NCBI GenBank assembly: GCA_002633005.1 | Contig: NMRA01000206.1 | Location: 333,250-397,249 of the forward strand | Reading direction: 5' to 3' | Length of the DNA stretch: 64,000 nucleotides | From: Phoronis australis | Lineage: Eukaryota; Phoronida; Phoronidae | Shown here: positions 46,170-58,300 of the stretch, one piece after another | Layout: every line of letters starts with the position of its first letter | Numbering within the stretch: the first letter of the stretch is position 1 | The notes under the pieces: generated by a model | What the model was told of the DNA's origin: nothing | Database searches by the model: none | The model's input: only the letters and a program-made list of their open reading frames with translations | Position numbers and translations under genes: made by a program

Positions 46170-46791
46170 GTCTATCGAGTACCCCAATCATTGAGCGGCG
46201 ATACATTTCATGAAAATCCAAAGCTTAGGTCGGACCTTTTGTTGTTTAGTCTGCAATTTTTTTACCTGTGTAAACGGCTTAACAAACTCGTCACTATCAT
46301 ATATCTGATATTCAGTTTCTGGGTGGCCATACTGTTTCGCTTAATTCACTGCATTGAGAGAGCGATTAGGACATCATCGACGGATAAAGAAGACGCTTCT
46401 CAAATCTTGGATGGATATTTTTGCAAACCTGATGGCCCAACTTCTTTTATCTCTTTATCCAATAATTTCGATAGTTATGGGGTGTCAGACCTCCGCCATC
46501 CAAAACAGTTACGCCCCTGGCCTGCTTGTTCTCGTTGGTGTCGCATTATTACCAATTTTGGCGTCGTCCTCGCTTGGTCTACTTCGCCTTGACTTTGGAT
46601 CCTTGGATAACTTTCGATTTGTTATTTGTTTTAATAATAATGACATTAAACAATGTCAACTTTATGTTGTTATCGTCATTGGTAAGCTCCGCCATCTATC
46701 GAGAATTTATGATCCGCTAGATGTCCCAGTAGTCAAATATGGCGTCTGTGGAAACCGTGTCGAACATTTGAAAACACTGGTTTGTTCTTAA
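46170..46791 (+). pseudogene. Possible decayed multi-pass membrane protein gene
   Basis: Hydrophobic, coding-like segments follow one another in three successive frames. The first is around 46250-46350 (LVTIIYLIFSFWVAILFRLI), the second around 46435-46590 (PIISIVMGC, LLVLVGVALLPILASSSLGL) and the third around 46590-46720 (FDLLFVLIIMTLNNVNF, LLSSLVSSAIY). Two frameshifts would join them into a protein with three or four membrane spans. I cannot name the family. It may be a decayed gene, a true gene with unseen short introns, or chance in AT-rich DNA. Confidence 0.2.
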
Positions 46792-47514
46792 TTATTTACA
46801 ATTAATTCATACTTCTGGACACCAATCTTAAACTGGAGTAACAGTGTATTATTTTATTTGTGTATAAGTACGGAAATTTGTCAAAATCAACCTCATTACC
46901 CAGATGTCGGTGAACTCTATTTTGGCTTAAACTAGTGAGTAGTGACGTGTAGTTAACGATTCATCCGGCGTGGGTGCCCACTAGACNTTAGGCCGACTTG
47001 GGGGTCTAAATTGCACCCTCTCTCGGTGAAATCAAAACGAGGCAACGCTGTAAAAAACGAGACGGTGTCGGACATTGAATGCATTACAACGGAACAAAAA
47101 TTGGTGTCATTTAATTCTCAGATTATGCTTCAAGTAAGATTCTATGAAATGTCCGATATTTAGGTTCCGTCCGATAATTAGGTACACTATGTGTAGTGGT
47201 CGTATAAGTATGGTGGACCCTGCTTTAGAGAACCAGACAATCACTGAATGAGAGGGCCGTTGTGTAGTGGGTGAAACTGGTTCACTAAGTCAATGCCCAC
47301 AAGTTCACAAGCACAGGCACTCTCATCAGCTGTTTGAGGTTACAATGATTTATAAATGAATGGCTAGTAAAAAGGCCGAAAGATGCCAGTGATCAGAAAA
47401 CCAGTTTATCAAGTGTTCTTGGAATATATTTTCGAATAAAATACTAGCTCCAACCAATACTGAAATAAATTGTTTTGTGTAAGATAGATAAAAAGTTTTG
47501 TATTGTCGGGATAC

Positions 47515-47627
47515 CTATCGTCGTCAGGCTCCAGTGGTCCTCCGTCATCTTCTTTCGCGTGCAGCGCAGCCACGCGGGACTTAGCATTCCAATCTAGAGT
47601 GCTCGTCTGCATGTTAGGTACTAACCT
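47515..47627 (-). CDS. Possible isolated exon of an unknown gene
   Basis: An open 113 nt segment flanked by a good acceptor (TTTCTCCCCAG) and a moderate donor (GTATCC). It encodes a hydrophilic stretch including LDWNAKSRVAAL, then HAKEDDGGPLEPDDD. The LDWNAKSRV stretch faintly recalls microtubule-binding repeats of the tau/MAP type, but no PGGG motif or partner exon is visible. Treat as unassigned. Confidence 0.22.
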
Positions 47628-48440
47628 CTGGGGAGAAACACGCATGAAAGAACTAAGACGATAATCGGTGCATTTACCTACTGTTTTTTGAGACCACTTA
47701 AAAACTTGTAGATTTTACTATAAATGCACTTTTTTGTTCATTTTCAGAAGATATATTTTCGAAATTAAATTTTCTTCAGACAGAACAAAAACCAACTCAG
47801 ATATTGTTTATGCAATGTATCTATTTGTCCCAGGCACCAACCGACACCTGCTAAGCCAGAGGAAAAACGCAGCAGACAAATGCAGCACGCTGGGTGCTTT
47901 ACAGTTTCGGCTCACGTATTCGTCATCAAAATATTGTACACTTGTTTTTTACTGCAAAACACAGTACTGAGCTCAACATTTATGTTGAAATTTTTGGTTC
48001 AGGTATTTTGGATTTATTTGAAGAAAATTAAAATACTTGAATTGATAATAGAGAGTGGTCACCAATAAAGTAAAGCATTGACTTTACAACACAGCATAAT
48101 TAAAAATAAAAAAAGAGATTGAGCAATAAATTGCAAATGTAAAAAAAACAAAAAAAAAAACAGTGCAGGTGGTCTGATGTCATTTGCGGTGCATCAGACG
48201 TGCGCAGGCCTCATGGTTGGGCCCATTGCACAAAACACCTGAGCAAAGGCACGAGACCCCAATTATGGCTCCTCGTGAAGAAAGTTTTCAAGTCTGCCAG
48301 TCTCCTTTAGGAAAACGGACAGACGTTTCCATTTGTTGCCATGCACTATATGTTGTAGGCATGTAACAATGCCATCCAGTAGGTTGCTCCTTAGCCTATA
48401 AAAAGCTGTGCAAGACTCTACCAGGTGCAAATGTAACTTG

Positions 48441-48461
48441 GGTATTTATTTATTTATTTAT
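48441..48461. repeat. (TTTA)n microsatellite
   Basis: About five TATT/TTTA units. Confidence 0.85.
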
Positions 48462-49555
48462 GGTTGCAGAAGTCTGTTGAAGGTGAGAAAAAATCAAACA
48501 ATATGATATTGGGTAATTTATTTGAACAACTACATCGAGGTTCTATGATCAACTTCCGCCGACCAAGTCTCAAAGGGTTACATTTCTGTTTTGGCTGACA
48601 AGGTGTTAACAGAGAATAAAGAGAAACTGAAAAGAAAAAGAATGACAACACAGATAAGTGCTATTAAGAACAACAAGAGCAAAAAGTCAAATAAAGAGGT
48701 CACAAATAGAAAAAAGTAAGGTCTATCTGGAATAAAACAATCACGATTTATTTTCCAAAACTGAAATTCTGAATCAATTTTAATCGATTTAAAAATCGAT
48801 ATCATACCAGTAAAATAGTTTGTGGTTGTATACCACTTTCCACTATTTTCTTGGCCTTTTTCTGTGTGGTTTGCTGTTCTTTCAAAAGGCGGCAGCATAT
48901 GACGACCATAGGTGTCATTATAAAATGGCTGCCGAAAAGCAATGCACAGTTGAAACAACTCGGTATAAGTAAAAGAAAACTTTTGAATCAGCGGATACTA
49001 TATATTTGTGAGAGTTAAATCAAATCCTATTCAGAGCATAACTTTCAAATGGAATAATTGGGTGAGTACGACAACAAGCCGGTTTCATGTTTAAGCGGAC
49101 GACCATTGGGTACCTGAGTATATAATAATTCTTCAAAGTGTGTGGACTTTCCTTGGTGACATACTTTAGTTATACTGGGATAATTGTATCCTTTCTGGTA
49201 CAAAACTTGACTTGGGTTAAAAATGCACACTTGAAAAAAACTATTGATGGGATGTTCAGCACTCGTATTTGCAGGTTTGCACTCACAAAAAGTGATGGCC
49301 AAAAAGGCAATTTCTTACTCATATTCAAGTTTTTCTACTCTACTCGTATTTTCGAGGATGTGCTCGCTTATGTCCAGCCCTGCAGTTAATGCTCACTTTT
49401 GGGTAACAGCACACGGCTGAGTTTTCATCATAACATTTGAATACCTATGTTTTGTTGCTCTCTTGTGTTTCTCAATTCTCAAAGTTTAAATTGCCTGCAT
49501 TGACCCAACTGGATGTAGAAGATAACTTATTCACTGGCTGTGGCTTGTTGTAGAA

Positions 49556-49704
49556 ATGGCCGTGCGAGACGAAGACAGAATTGACTTTGACAAGTTAGAG
49601 CGAGAGCTCAACAACGCAGTTGAGGAGGATAAGAAATATTGGCAAAAGAACGACGCCAAGTTCAGGGCTGTCGAACAGAGGGTGGCGACCTATGAGGAAT
49701 TCAG
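49556..49704 (+). CDS. CCDC103: CCDC103 exon 1
   Basis: Starts ATG GCC; 49 codons plus 2 nt; donor GTTTGT after TTCAG. Encodes the acidic N-terminal coiled coil through TYEEF. Confidence 0.93.
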
Positions 49705-52700
49705 GTTTGTATGCGTGTCTGTCGTAGGTGGTCCAGTGTTTTTGAGAGTTCAACCACTGTAGTGCCCCAATGATTTTTTTAGTAGCCCATAAAATACAAT
49801 TGTATTGCGCTGTCACAAATCTTCCTGGGCTTTGCTAAACAGTTGGTTCTTTTGTTTTTTTTGTCAGATTTTCAATTAACTACACTCCTACAAAATCAAC
49901 CAGTAACACATTGTCTTGGGACGCTTGGAATGGAACTTTATAGGCGAGCGAACATTGTACACTGACTTGACACATTTGTAGTGTATCTTCACTACAATAA
50001 CTTGGGGCTACAGCACAACATTGTTTTGGCAATTATGTGTCGGCCATGACAGTTGTAATGTGCACAATATGTACCTATATGCATATGCAGATGTTTTGCT
50101 CTTGTAACTGAGCTATTTCCGAGCCACAACCAGGTGCCTGTGGGCCTGGTATTCAGACCCCTGCCTACTAGATCACATTATGCAGCAGCACCACCTGCTT
50201 TCTATTTCATGTTTCTATTTACTCGTACTCCTGTTGCATTTTAGTAAGACTGCTTCAGGTTGGGTATTGCTTAACTGTCCTTTACTTCTGGTGAAGACCC
50301 ATAAATGTGGAAAACTTGAAAACTTGAATAAATCAGTCTGCAGCGCTGCCGGAATCATTCCTGACCTCTTAAAGCAAATCAATGAACTCCACCCGATCTG
50401 TGATGGCATCGTGTGCAATTAGGTATGGTAACTCTTCAATTAAAAGAAGTTTTACTGGAAAATATGAAACAAAACTGCCATGTTTTTTCAAAGATGGTGC
50501 TCTATTGAAAAAGAAAAAAATATTTGGTAACACAAACAATTTCTTCACATTTTGTGGTATTTGAACAGACTTTGAGGTGTTTTCATCTTGGTTTGATGAA
50601 GCAGGAGTTTCCTTTAGGAAATGTTGATTGGCTAACAATGCTGATGACATATTTATGTGCAATTCATGTGTATTGCTCACTGGTTTTACATTTTAACTTC
50701 AAATTCTTGCTATGTGATCACATTTTTCACTCAGACACAGAACTCACTTGACAAGGGTAGCCCTAATAAGATGCTGGTGTTCGATTTGTTAATCAATTAA
50801 TGATAAAAATGAGGAAATTGAAACAAATGAGTGCTGAAGCATGTTCCAATCAGCACATATCACTGTTTGAAATCAAACAGGAAGCTGAAACGTAAATACA
50901 TTATCTCAGACACTGCGTGCTCGTAATGTGGCCGTCCATAGTGAAGGTACCCCATCTAGTGGACGGACGAGCTCACACTCCGAGCGGAATGATGTGTGGT
51001 TGGAAGGTGCCCTTGAGTTGCAACTACCAAGTTTTTGAAATGAGCCAATACTGTCACGTGACTCTAATCTGGGTTCCCTTGTTGATCCTGTTTTAACTCT
51101 TGATCACTGTTTTAATAGAGACATTGTACAGGCTGCACACTTGCGCCCTCTGGAGAAGGATGACAAGTTTAACAATGAGAAGTTCACTCAGCCGTGGAAC
51201 ATCAATGCAACAAAGAACACGGAAAAAGTGAAGGTCGACTGTAAAGAGATTACTAAGGTAAACGTGGTCGTATTAGAGTATGGATTAGATATTACGTTAC
51301 GTTTATTTAATTAATGTGATATTCAAAATGAGGGTGACCTATTCAGTGATGACTCACTTTCCAAGACAGCCTTGATAGAACCTGCATTAGACCAGTTACA
51401 ATATTTTCTGAATTATGAACTGTTACTGAATCACCCCACCATTATTTTGTTGCTCAGCACCAACTCATATCTGCCCCCTGCCCCCCCCCTCTAAATCCAG
51501 CAATAAGTTCAAACAATTTCTGGGAAAAAATAAATTTACTTCTCTCTAGAAAACCTCTCTACGTCCTTATTAACATAATTTTAAGGTTTCCCTTAACTCC
51601 ATGTATTGTATGACTGACAGGCATATCACTTTTACGTCATAAAACTGGAATTCCAACCTGTCATTTGTTCCCCAGTCCAGAAATTGTAATCCGAGAAAAG
51701 GATGCGTTGAGAACAGTTACTTGGACTAATGCAAAATTAGGTGTTTTTGAACATATATTCTAAACTGAGTGGATTGGATCTTTTATGTTATTTTATTTAT
51801 TTTTTTTGGCTATTGTCTGTGTAGACCTTATTCACATAGTCGCCATTTTAAAAGCGAGCCTCTTTGTAGGCTTAAAAGCTTGAAACATGAATATTAACGA
51901 GGCTTCGGAAAAAATCACGCTTTACACTGTGAGTAAGTGCAGAATGCATTGTTTATAAAACCTAAAAAGAGGCTCATTTTTAAAATGGTGACTGCGTGAA
52001 TAAGGCGTATACTCAGTGTAAAACAATTGCTGTCTTGTGTACAAGCAGGCTTTTGTCCATATTTAGCTGTGTAAGTATGTATCGCAGTGGAATCATTCTG
52101 AGTGTTCACCATTTTTCTTGTTCAATACAAGAACATTTACATCCCGACTTGAAAGTAATTTAATCACAAATTTCTGTGTAGTGAAATACTTGTTTCTAAA
52201 ACAGGTGTAGCCTCTGGTTTTCCAGGGTTCTAAGGGAAGTTATTTTTAAACTAGAAAATTCCTGAGTGACCCTCAAAGTTATCTGTTGTTAGGTAAGTGG
52301 AAAGCCTGCTTTAAGTAGTTTTTGTTTCACATACAATTTCAGAGCGATGGTAAAGTTCCTAAAAACGGGCACGAGTTTGCCAGAGACTGGAGACGTTTTT
52401 ATAAATCTCAAGAGGAAAGGCTGGGATTCCTGCTGAATCTAGGCGGCGACAATATACGCAATATTTTCAAGACAGAAATCAGTATGGGACTCCTAGGGGA
52501 GATAATTGACTCCTTGTCCGCCATTGGAGAAGACCATGATGTTAAAGATGTCCTTGATATTTTGGATGCGCTTAGCTCAGCCAACAGATTTCAACTGTCG
52601 TTGAGCTTTTTAAGCAAAAAGGAGAGGGATTTGTGTGAACAATTGTTTGAAAAACTGACTGAAAGAAGAAAGTCATGCAATGACTTGTCTGAGGATAGAT

Positions 52701-52732
52701 TAAATGCTGTCAAGAAAAAGTATTGTTCATAA
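49556..52732 (+). CDS. CCDC103: CCDC103, dynein arm attachment factor (complete, 3 exons)
   Basis: Required for assembly and attachment of axonemal dynein arms in motile cilia; acts in cytoplasm and axoneme. Exons 49556-49704, 51119-51257 and 52343-52732 join in phase (2, then 0) to 225 residues plus TAA, close to the vertebrate protein (about 240). Residues about 1-60 are an acidic coiled coil (IDFDKLERELNNAVEEDKKY, then AVEQRVATYEEFRDIV) of the dynein-attachment N-terminal type. AHLRPLEK and the PWN motif follow. Residues about 110-205 form an RPAP3-C-type helical domain (DWRRFYKS, LLNLGG, GLLGEIIDSL, FQLSLSFLSKKERDLC). Start chosen because it opens the coiled coil. It is upstream of PLB1 on the same strand and divergent from LRP1. 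Confidence 0.95.
51119..51257 (+). CDS. CCDC103: CCDC103 exon 2
   Basis: Phase 2 to 0. Acceptor TTTTAATAG, donor GTAAAC. Encodes DIVQAAHLRPLEKDDKF and QPWNINATKN, the conserved AHLRPLE and PWN elements. Intron 1 (1.4 kb) shows no other gene. Confidence 0.93.
51830..52011. mobile_element. Palindromic MITE-like element, copy 2
   Basis: Same family as 23610-23808: starts TGTAGACCTTATTCACATAG and ends with the complement of a matching arm (AAAATGGTGACTGCGTGAAT). It lies in CCDC103 intron 2. Confidence 0.85.
52343..52732 (+). CDS. CCDC103: CCDC103 exon 3 (terminal)
   Basis: 130 codons including the stop. Acceptor CAATTTCAG. Encodes the RPAP3-C-like domain and a basic tail ending KKKYCS. Intron 2 (51258-52342) holds an inverted-repeat element at 51830-52011. 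Confidence 0.94.
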   Translation, partial: SDGKVPKNGHEFARDWRRFYKSQEERLGFLLNLGGDNIRNIFKTEISMGLLGEIIDSLSAIGEDHDVKDVLDILDALSSANRFQLSLSFLSKKERDLCEQLFEKLTERRKSCNDLSEDRLNAVKKKYCS

Positions 52733-55279
52733 TGTTATGGAGATTTTTTATTTGTCTAAGTACATGTCTAATGTGTATATTTTGATAGTGAATCAGTGAC
52801 AATTACACTATTCAATTCACTATTGATCTACTTTATTTAAAATATCTTACAATTACTTTTTCAGTTTACGTTTATGACCATTTTCATGATATTGCTCTCA
52901 TGTACCACCTCGATCACTGAACGTAACTTACGGTGCGTAGGCGCTACGTCCAAATGCCAAAAGGTGATTGGCTGTGCCTACGTGCGCCTACGCCCCACTA
53001 CAACACTGATTGCACTTTCGCTCAAGCGATATTTAATTATCTTTCTGAAATAGTGGAAGGCCAAATTTCTGACTAAGTCTTAAGTCACTTGTCAAACCCG
53101 TCATGGCTGGTGTCTGTAAGAAACATCAACTCTTTACTGTAGTGAGAGCACAATAATGTCTTTTGCATGACCCAAGACAGCCACGTTGATGTGGTCGAAA
53201 TCCAGTTTTGTCTTTCAGGAGGGACACTTTGACATTTTTGTGGGAATCGTTTGACAGCCTGGTGACTGCAAAGAATATTTATGTAAGAATGCATTTTGTC
53301 CACCAACTACCCTAGTGATATCTGGCGACAAAGTGTGTTTTATCATGTGAGAAAGTGATTATTGTAATAAACTGACGTACATAGCAAACAACAAGGTGGG
53401 CACTGAAGAGATGATACAATCTTATTTTTTAAATGAGAAGATGGGATGAACAGACCACGAATATAATTTCGTACATCCCACAGTGCAGACCTACCAATTT
53501 CATATTATCTTGACTGCAAAAAACCTAACAAAATCTACAAAACGCTGCAAAATCCATGCAGACCGGGTTCTAATCTCTGTCAATATCGCATGTGAACTAA
53601 AGGTGGCGCTGAGCGTCTGTCCAACACAAAACTAGGTGGGCATCAATTAAGCAGCATAAGACTGATAATTTTCAAGGAGTTGCCGGTTTGTGGAGAAAAT
53701 GACTGTTAACTTTATTTTAAGAAGACAGAAACGGAAACGGTCTCCCGTTCAATGATGTCCAACTTTTATACCACACCACTTTTGTTTGTTGTGGTTTGTC
53801 TTTGTATTTATATCTCTCAGTGATTGAAAGTATTATTGTCGCAACACGAATTTGTAAACAACAACAACGATGATCGAAGTGCTGATGTTATCATTGCTTG
53901 TTGACGGAGATGTGGCACGTTCGAGTTGGTGTGCAGAGGAAAGAGACTATATGACGTCATTAAGTGTGACATGGCAAAACTTACACGTATTATACCCTGA
54001 ACTCTTACCGCAAATATGGGCGTACGACGGGAAACTATGACAACTACCATTGACAATATTTGTGGTAATAATTATTATGGTTATGAGAAATGCAACAGAC
54101 TAACGTTAAGACGTCCCGATTGTTTTGGGATTACTTTTCTGGTGTTGCTGTTTGTACACTTGTGAGGCACTGTGAGTTGAATAAACAACACTGTATGTAT
54201 CCCATATCCGACCAGCGTACAAGCTTATCAGTGCGCGTCTCATAATAATAAAGTACAGAACAAGTGGATTTTGTCATAAATCATTCATTGATCAATCAGT
54301 GGTATTGATGAGCGGAATGGTCGTTGAAGGTGTTTGAAGAAGTTATCGCTGGAAAACCACATGTTGCTTTCGCCCACGCTCTCCTGTTGGGTGGTCAATA
54401 AAACGTTATTACAAGTTTATACAACCCTCTGCCTTACAACTTTCCAAAGTCATAATCTTGCAAGTATCGAACTTTAGTGACCAACTGTTTACGTACATCG
54501 AGAAATTCTAAAAACAAAGGTCCGCGCAGGTCTGAAAATTCTGTTCTCTGAATATGAGCCGAGCGTGGGATGGCTTTTCATTTAAAGTCAAAATTATCAT
54601 CCCTGAAAGGTGCATTATTTTCTCAACTAGAAATTGTATTAAAAGGGGTTTCTTGAGAACAGAACACTACGAGACTCTCCCATCGGATGGGATTTTGTCA
54701 GTAACAATTATTTTCTGTCCTGGAGGCGTATCATTCAGTTTTGCACTGGAGTGTCCAAAACACGTCACGAGTTTTGTTGTATACGTAGTTCGAGTAGTAA
54801 AGAAGATAATTGTGCATAAAGTAATTCGATTTAATTACTAGAGGGATTTTCATATTTGATTTTATGTGTTGGTCGCGTCTATTGAGTTATAATAGATCAT
54901 GGTTTTTAAAGCCACGATATTTTTGATTCTCGCCAGTACACAGAGTCTAGCCCTTGTGCCAACGTTGTCATTTTATGCGAAATGTGTTTTTTTTTCATGC
55001 TGAAAACGAGGATGTCGCATCCAATGATCGAAGGAGACATCACTCATTCTATTTCTAGGTGACGGATATTTACATGGCGCTGAAGTGTTTTCTGTTCCTG
55101 GGGCCTGCCGGTGTCTATATCTCTCAATTACTTTAAGAAATGCCTCTCATGTTATGGTCCATCTGCTAAATTCTCACATCACCTGGGGTGTGTCGGAGGT
55201 GTGTTCCCTCGCGCTTGCGCTACAAAAGGAAACGCCATTGACGCTCTTGGCTTCCTGTTAGGCGTTGTCGTCTGCAAAT
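52733..55279. other. CCDC103 3' flank and intergenic DNA to PLB1
   Basis: Contains the probable CCDC103 3' UTR, then AT-rich sequence. The open frame at 54554-54841 shows no family resemblance or splice context. No RNA gene or conserved domain recognised. Confidence 0.5.
53366..53371 (+). terminator. Possible CCDC103 polyadenylation signal
   Basis: AATAAA about 630 nt after the stop codon, the first canonical hexamer I see downstream on this strand. It implies a long 3' UTR. Confidence 0.3.
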
Positions 55280-55331
55280 ATGGTTGTCGTGAAGATTCTC
55301 GCGCTTTGCATATTCGTGACCGCTTCATTCG
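55280..55331 (+). CDS. PLB1: PLB1 exon 1, signal peptide
   Basis: ATG at 55280; 17 codons plus 1 nt; donor GTATGT. Encodes a short hydrophobic signal peptide ending TASFG. Chosen over the longer overlapping frame at 55111-55359 because it splices in phase to exon 2 and makes a proper leader. Confidence 0.8.
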
Positions 55332-58300
55332 GTATGTTGCAAAATATCTAGACATTTAAGTTTTATTTCGCATTTTTGTAATTTGGGTGCAAAATTTTCC
55401 TACCCAAGCGTAACACTATTGAACTAACATTATAGAGAGGCACTGTAAGACCAAAACATGCGTTTCACTCATTTTCGCGCGAAGATGAAACATCAGCAGT
55501 TCATTTAGAGCTTTGAGAGCCGTCTGTTCGGTTTCGTACTGAGCCTCTAAAATTGCTTATAGCGCGACGATTCACGAATGATAAAACTTTTCCCAAAATT
55601 ACTTAACATTTCGGTGAGATTTTGAGACAGAGACTGATGACGAACTGTACTTTACAAGTATTTATATTGTTTTATGCACTACTTTTGATCTACGGAAAAT
55701 GTCAGGGATTCGCTGCTTCCTGAAGAGCTCAGCAGGCGTAAATGGTTCCCTGCGACTCCATGCTGATGATTAAGGCACATCTTAACGCAGCGTGTAAAGC
55801 GATGATTTGTCAACAAATACTAACATTGCCCCTTACAGGAGCTGGACCCCAAGAAAGGCTGAGCAACATTCTTCACAAAATCAACCGTAGCCCGTACTTA
55901 CGGGCCCAGTGGGAAAAACACCTGAAGCAGTTTGAGAACCCGGATGAGGTAAACCGAGCAGTAAAATATATTGCAATTTGTTTCGCAACTGCAAAGATAG
56001 GACACAATGTTTAAGATTTAACCTGAAATAATCTGTGTGTCCGGACGAATTCTTTAGCTGGCTCTGAATCGGAAAACCTGCGTTACGCATACTATAACAC
56101 TTCCAAAAGAAGCCACCGCTGAGGTTCTACTTTCTCACGATAGTCCAAACTCCGGTTTTTGTTATAGCCGGGCCTGTCTCATGGAGAACCGGTTTTTACT
56201 AGGAGCACTACACCAAGTCATGTGAACCGTAATTAGCGTTACCGACGACATAAGAAAGATATGAATATATAGCTTACATACATCCTTCGATACTTATAGA
56301 CCTATCTTTGAACTTTCTAGTCATCAAAATGACGAGATTTGCGCTGGTTCGACCACACGAGAATTTTAAAAATGCCATGACAAACAAAATTCTCTACGAC
56401 TCTAGAAATTTTGCGACCTGTTGAAATATACAAAATGAAATATCATCGTGATCAATAGAATCTCCAGTTTTTATTGAATTTTAAAATACCTCTATATACA
56501 TGAGTTTATTAAATATGAGAATTACCGCAAACTGTTAGGTGCAGGACCCAGGAGAAGTATGCGTACTAATTCCAGAAATATAGTCATTTACTTGAAAATA
56601 TCACCGTGGTGAACAATTGCAGAATTGATATTTCTGGCATTTTCAAGTGGTGCCAGAATATGATTTGTTTTTGCACTTCATCACGTTCTACTTTGAATTA
56701 ATTATTCCTTTAATAACCCATCAGGTACACAGGTCCAAGTTCGACCATTACACCTTCAGTTGTGAACAACAGGCGTCGCCTACGACTCCCACTTCAGGTA
56801 AGTCATAAGCTGGTCACAAAATATATGTGTTGTTAAAGATTTTGTTTTTCTCTTGTTTTGTCACAGGCATTATCAAAAAATTCATGGTAAAAACACCAAA
56901 AAAAACCCACGCCTTTCGTTGTTTTCACAAGTTCATCTACCGTAATGCAGACTGAGTTTCGTCAATCGAAAGAAAATTTCGTAAATTACATCCCTGTTTG
57001 CCTGTTTACCATAATTTTTTTCTGTATTTGTAAAAGCGAAATTTGGTGACTTTCACATTCAAGGGGTCACTTCGTATTGCAACACAAGAAATTAAAAATT
57101 AAACTTAAAACGTCAATCGTAAATTTGTTTATTCGTGAGAAAATGATGTCACGTGGAAAAAGCATGAATTGCGAACGGGTTTAACTGAATTATCTATTAT
57201 GCGTCAAAGTTCGTTTTATGAAAATTTTATCAGAATATGAATCGAACAGCCTCTTTATTGGCGATGCATTAAAGCCCTTTGAGTTTTATAGCCATCTAGC
57301 AGATTTAACTTCAGCATATTTTTTGCCCTTCCTATCTCCGCCACATGTTAATTGATTTTGATTCACAAACTTCTTTAATTGGCACTTCTAAGAACAATGT
57401 TTTTTGTACAATTAAAAACAAAAACCATTTCTATACGAACGATGATGTATTCTGCTTACAGTTCACAGACTTCGCCCTGCCGATATCAAAGTTGTGGCGT
57501 CACTCGGGGACTCCATTACGGTAACTTTTCTGATGTAACGAACACGGGGTTATCACACGACTCCACTTGGCCTACTTTTTTAAATTTTGTGTAATTCCGA
57601 CAATTCGACATTTTAAGTAAATAGGAGGTTCATCATTATCAGACATAAGAATTATTAGACAAATAAATAGTTTTCGCTTGATTTTACGTGGAGATTACAC
57701 ATTTCGAACACCCGCAAAATACGTTTATGAATAAGTCTTGACAGTAATTACTTCTTATTCATCAAGGAAGCTTCTACGACTAATTTTGTTGTTAACTGTT
57801 GAGCGTGGTGTTGGTGCAACATCTCATGACTAAGATATATTTTTATTCTATCAAGGCTGGGAATGGCATTTTAGCTTGGACAATACTTGGGTGCTTAACT
57901 AACTACAGAGGGCGTTCGTGGAGGTATGACGTGTTCTTTCGACAATTCTTTTAAAGAAATACTTCGTGTACAAATTCTCACTACATACGTTGAATAATAC
58001 AAGATGAAAATGGTCATATATGCAGGCATGTCATTACCTGTTTACAACAAGCGATTAACATCTTGTCATATGAACTGAGTTTTATCACAACACAACATTT
58101 AACAATGTATTTATGGTATATCTGTTGGAGCAGTTACGTTGTAAAAACCAGTGACTGAACGTGATGTATCATAATGTTGACTTGTTTGGTTTGCAGTATC
58201 GGAGGCGATCGAGAGTATTCAAACGGTGTCACGACTTTGCCGAGTAAGATTTTTTCTAAATTTATTCTGACTAGCATTTAAAAACAACACTTATGAATCA

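Larger units (their letters stand above)
40912..49555. other. Intergenic region between LRP1 and CCDC103
   Basis: The two genes are transcribed away from each other. Apart from LRP1 5' flank, a 20 bp x 3 repeat (44846-44905), a possible lone minus-strand exon (47515-47627), a broken membrane-segment-rich region (about 46170-46790) and a single N at 46987, I see nothing I can assign. Other open frames here have no family resemblance. There is no visible duplication at the 46987 N. Confidence 0.55.

Noticed and set aside
48578-48958. 126-codon minus-strand open frame
   Set aside because: The C-terminal half is low-complexity phenylalanine/leucine from T-rich DNA; no recognisable domain.
49045-49302. 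85-codon minus-strand open frame before CCDC103
   Set aside because: Looks moderately coding but has no known motif, no good splice sites, and overlaps the likely CCDC103 promoter region.
54554-54841. 95-codon plus-strand open frame between CCDC103 and PLB1
   Set aside because: No family resemblance, no splice or promoter context, and composition like the surrounding AT-rich DNA.
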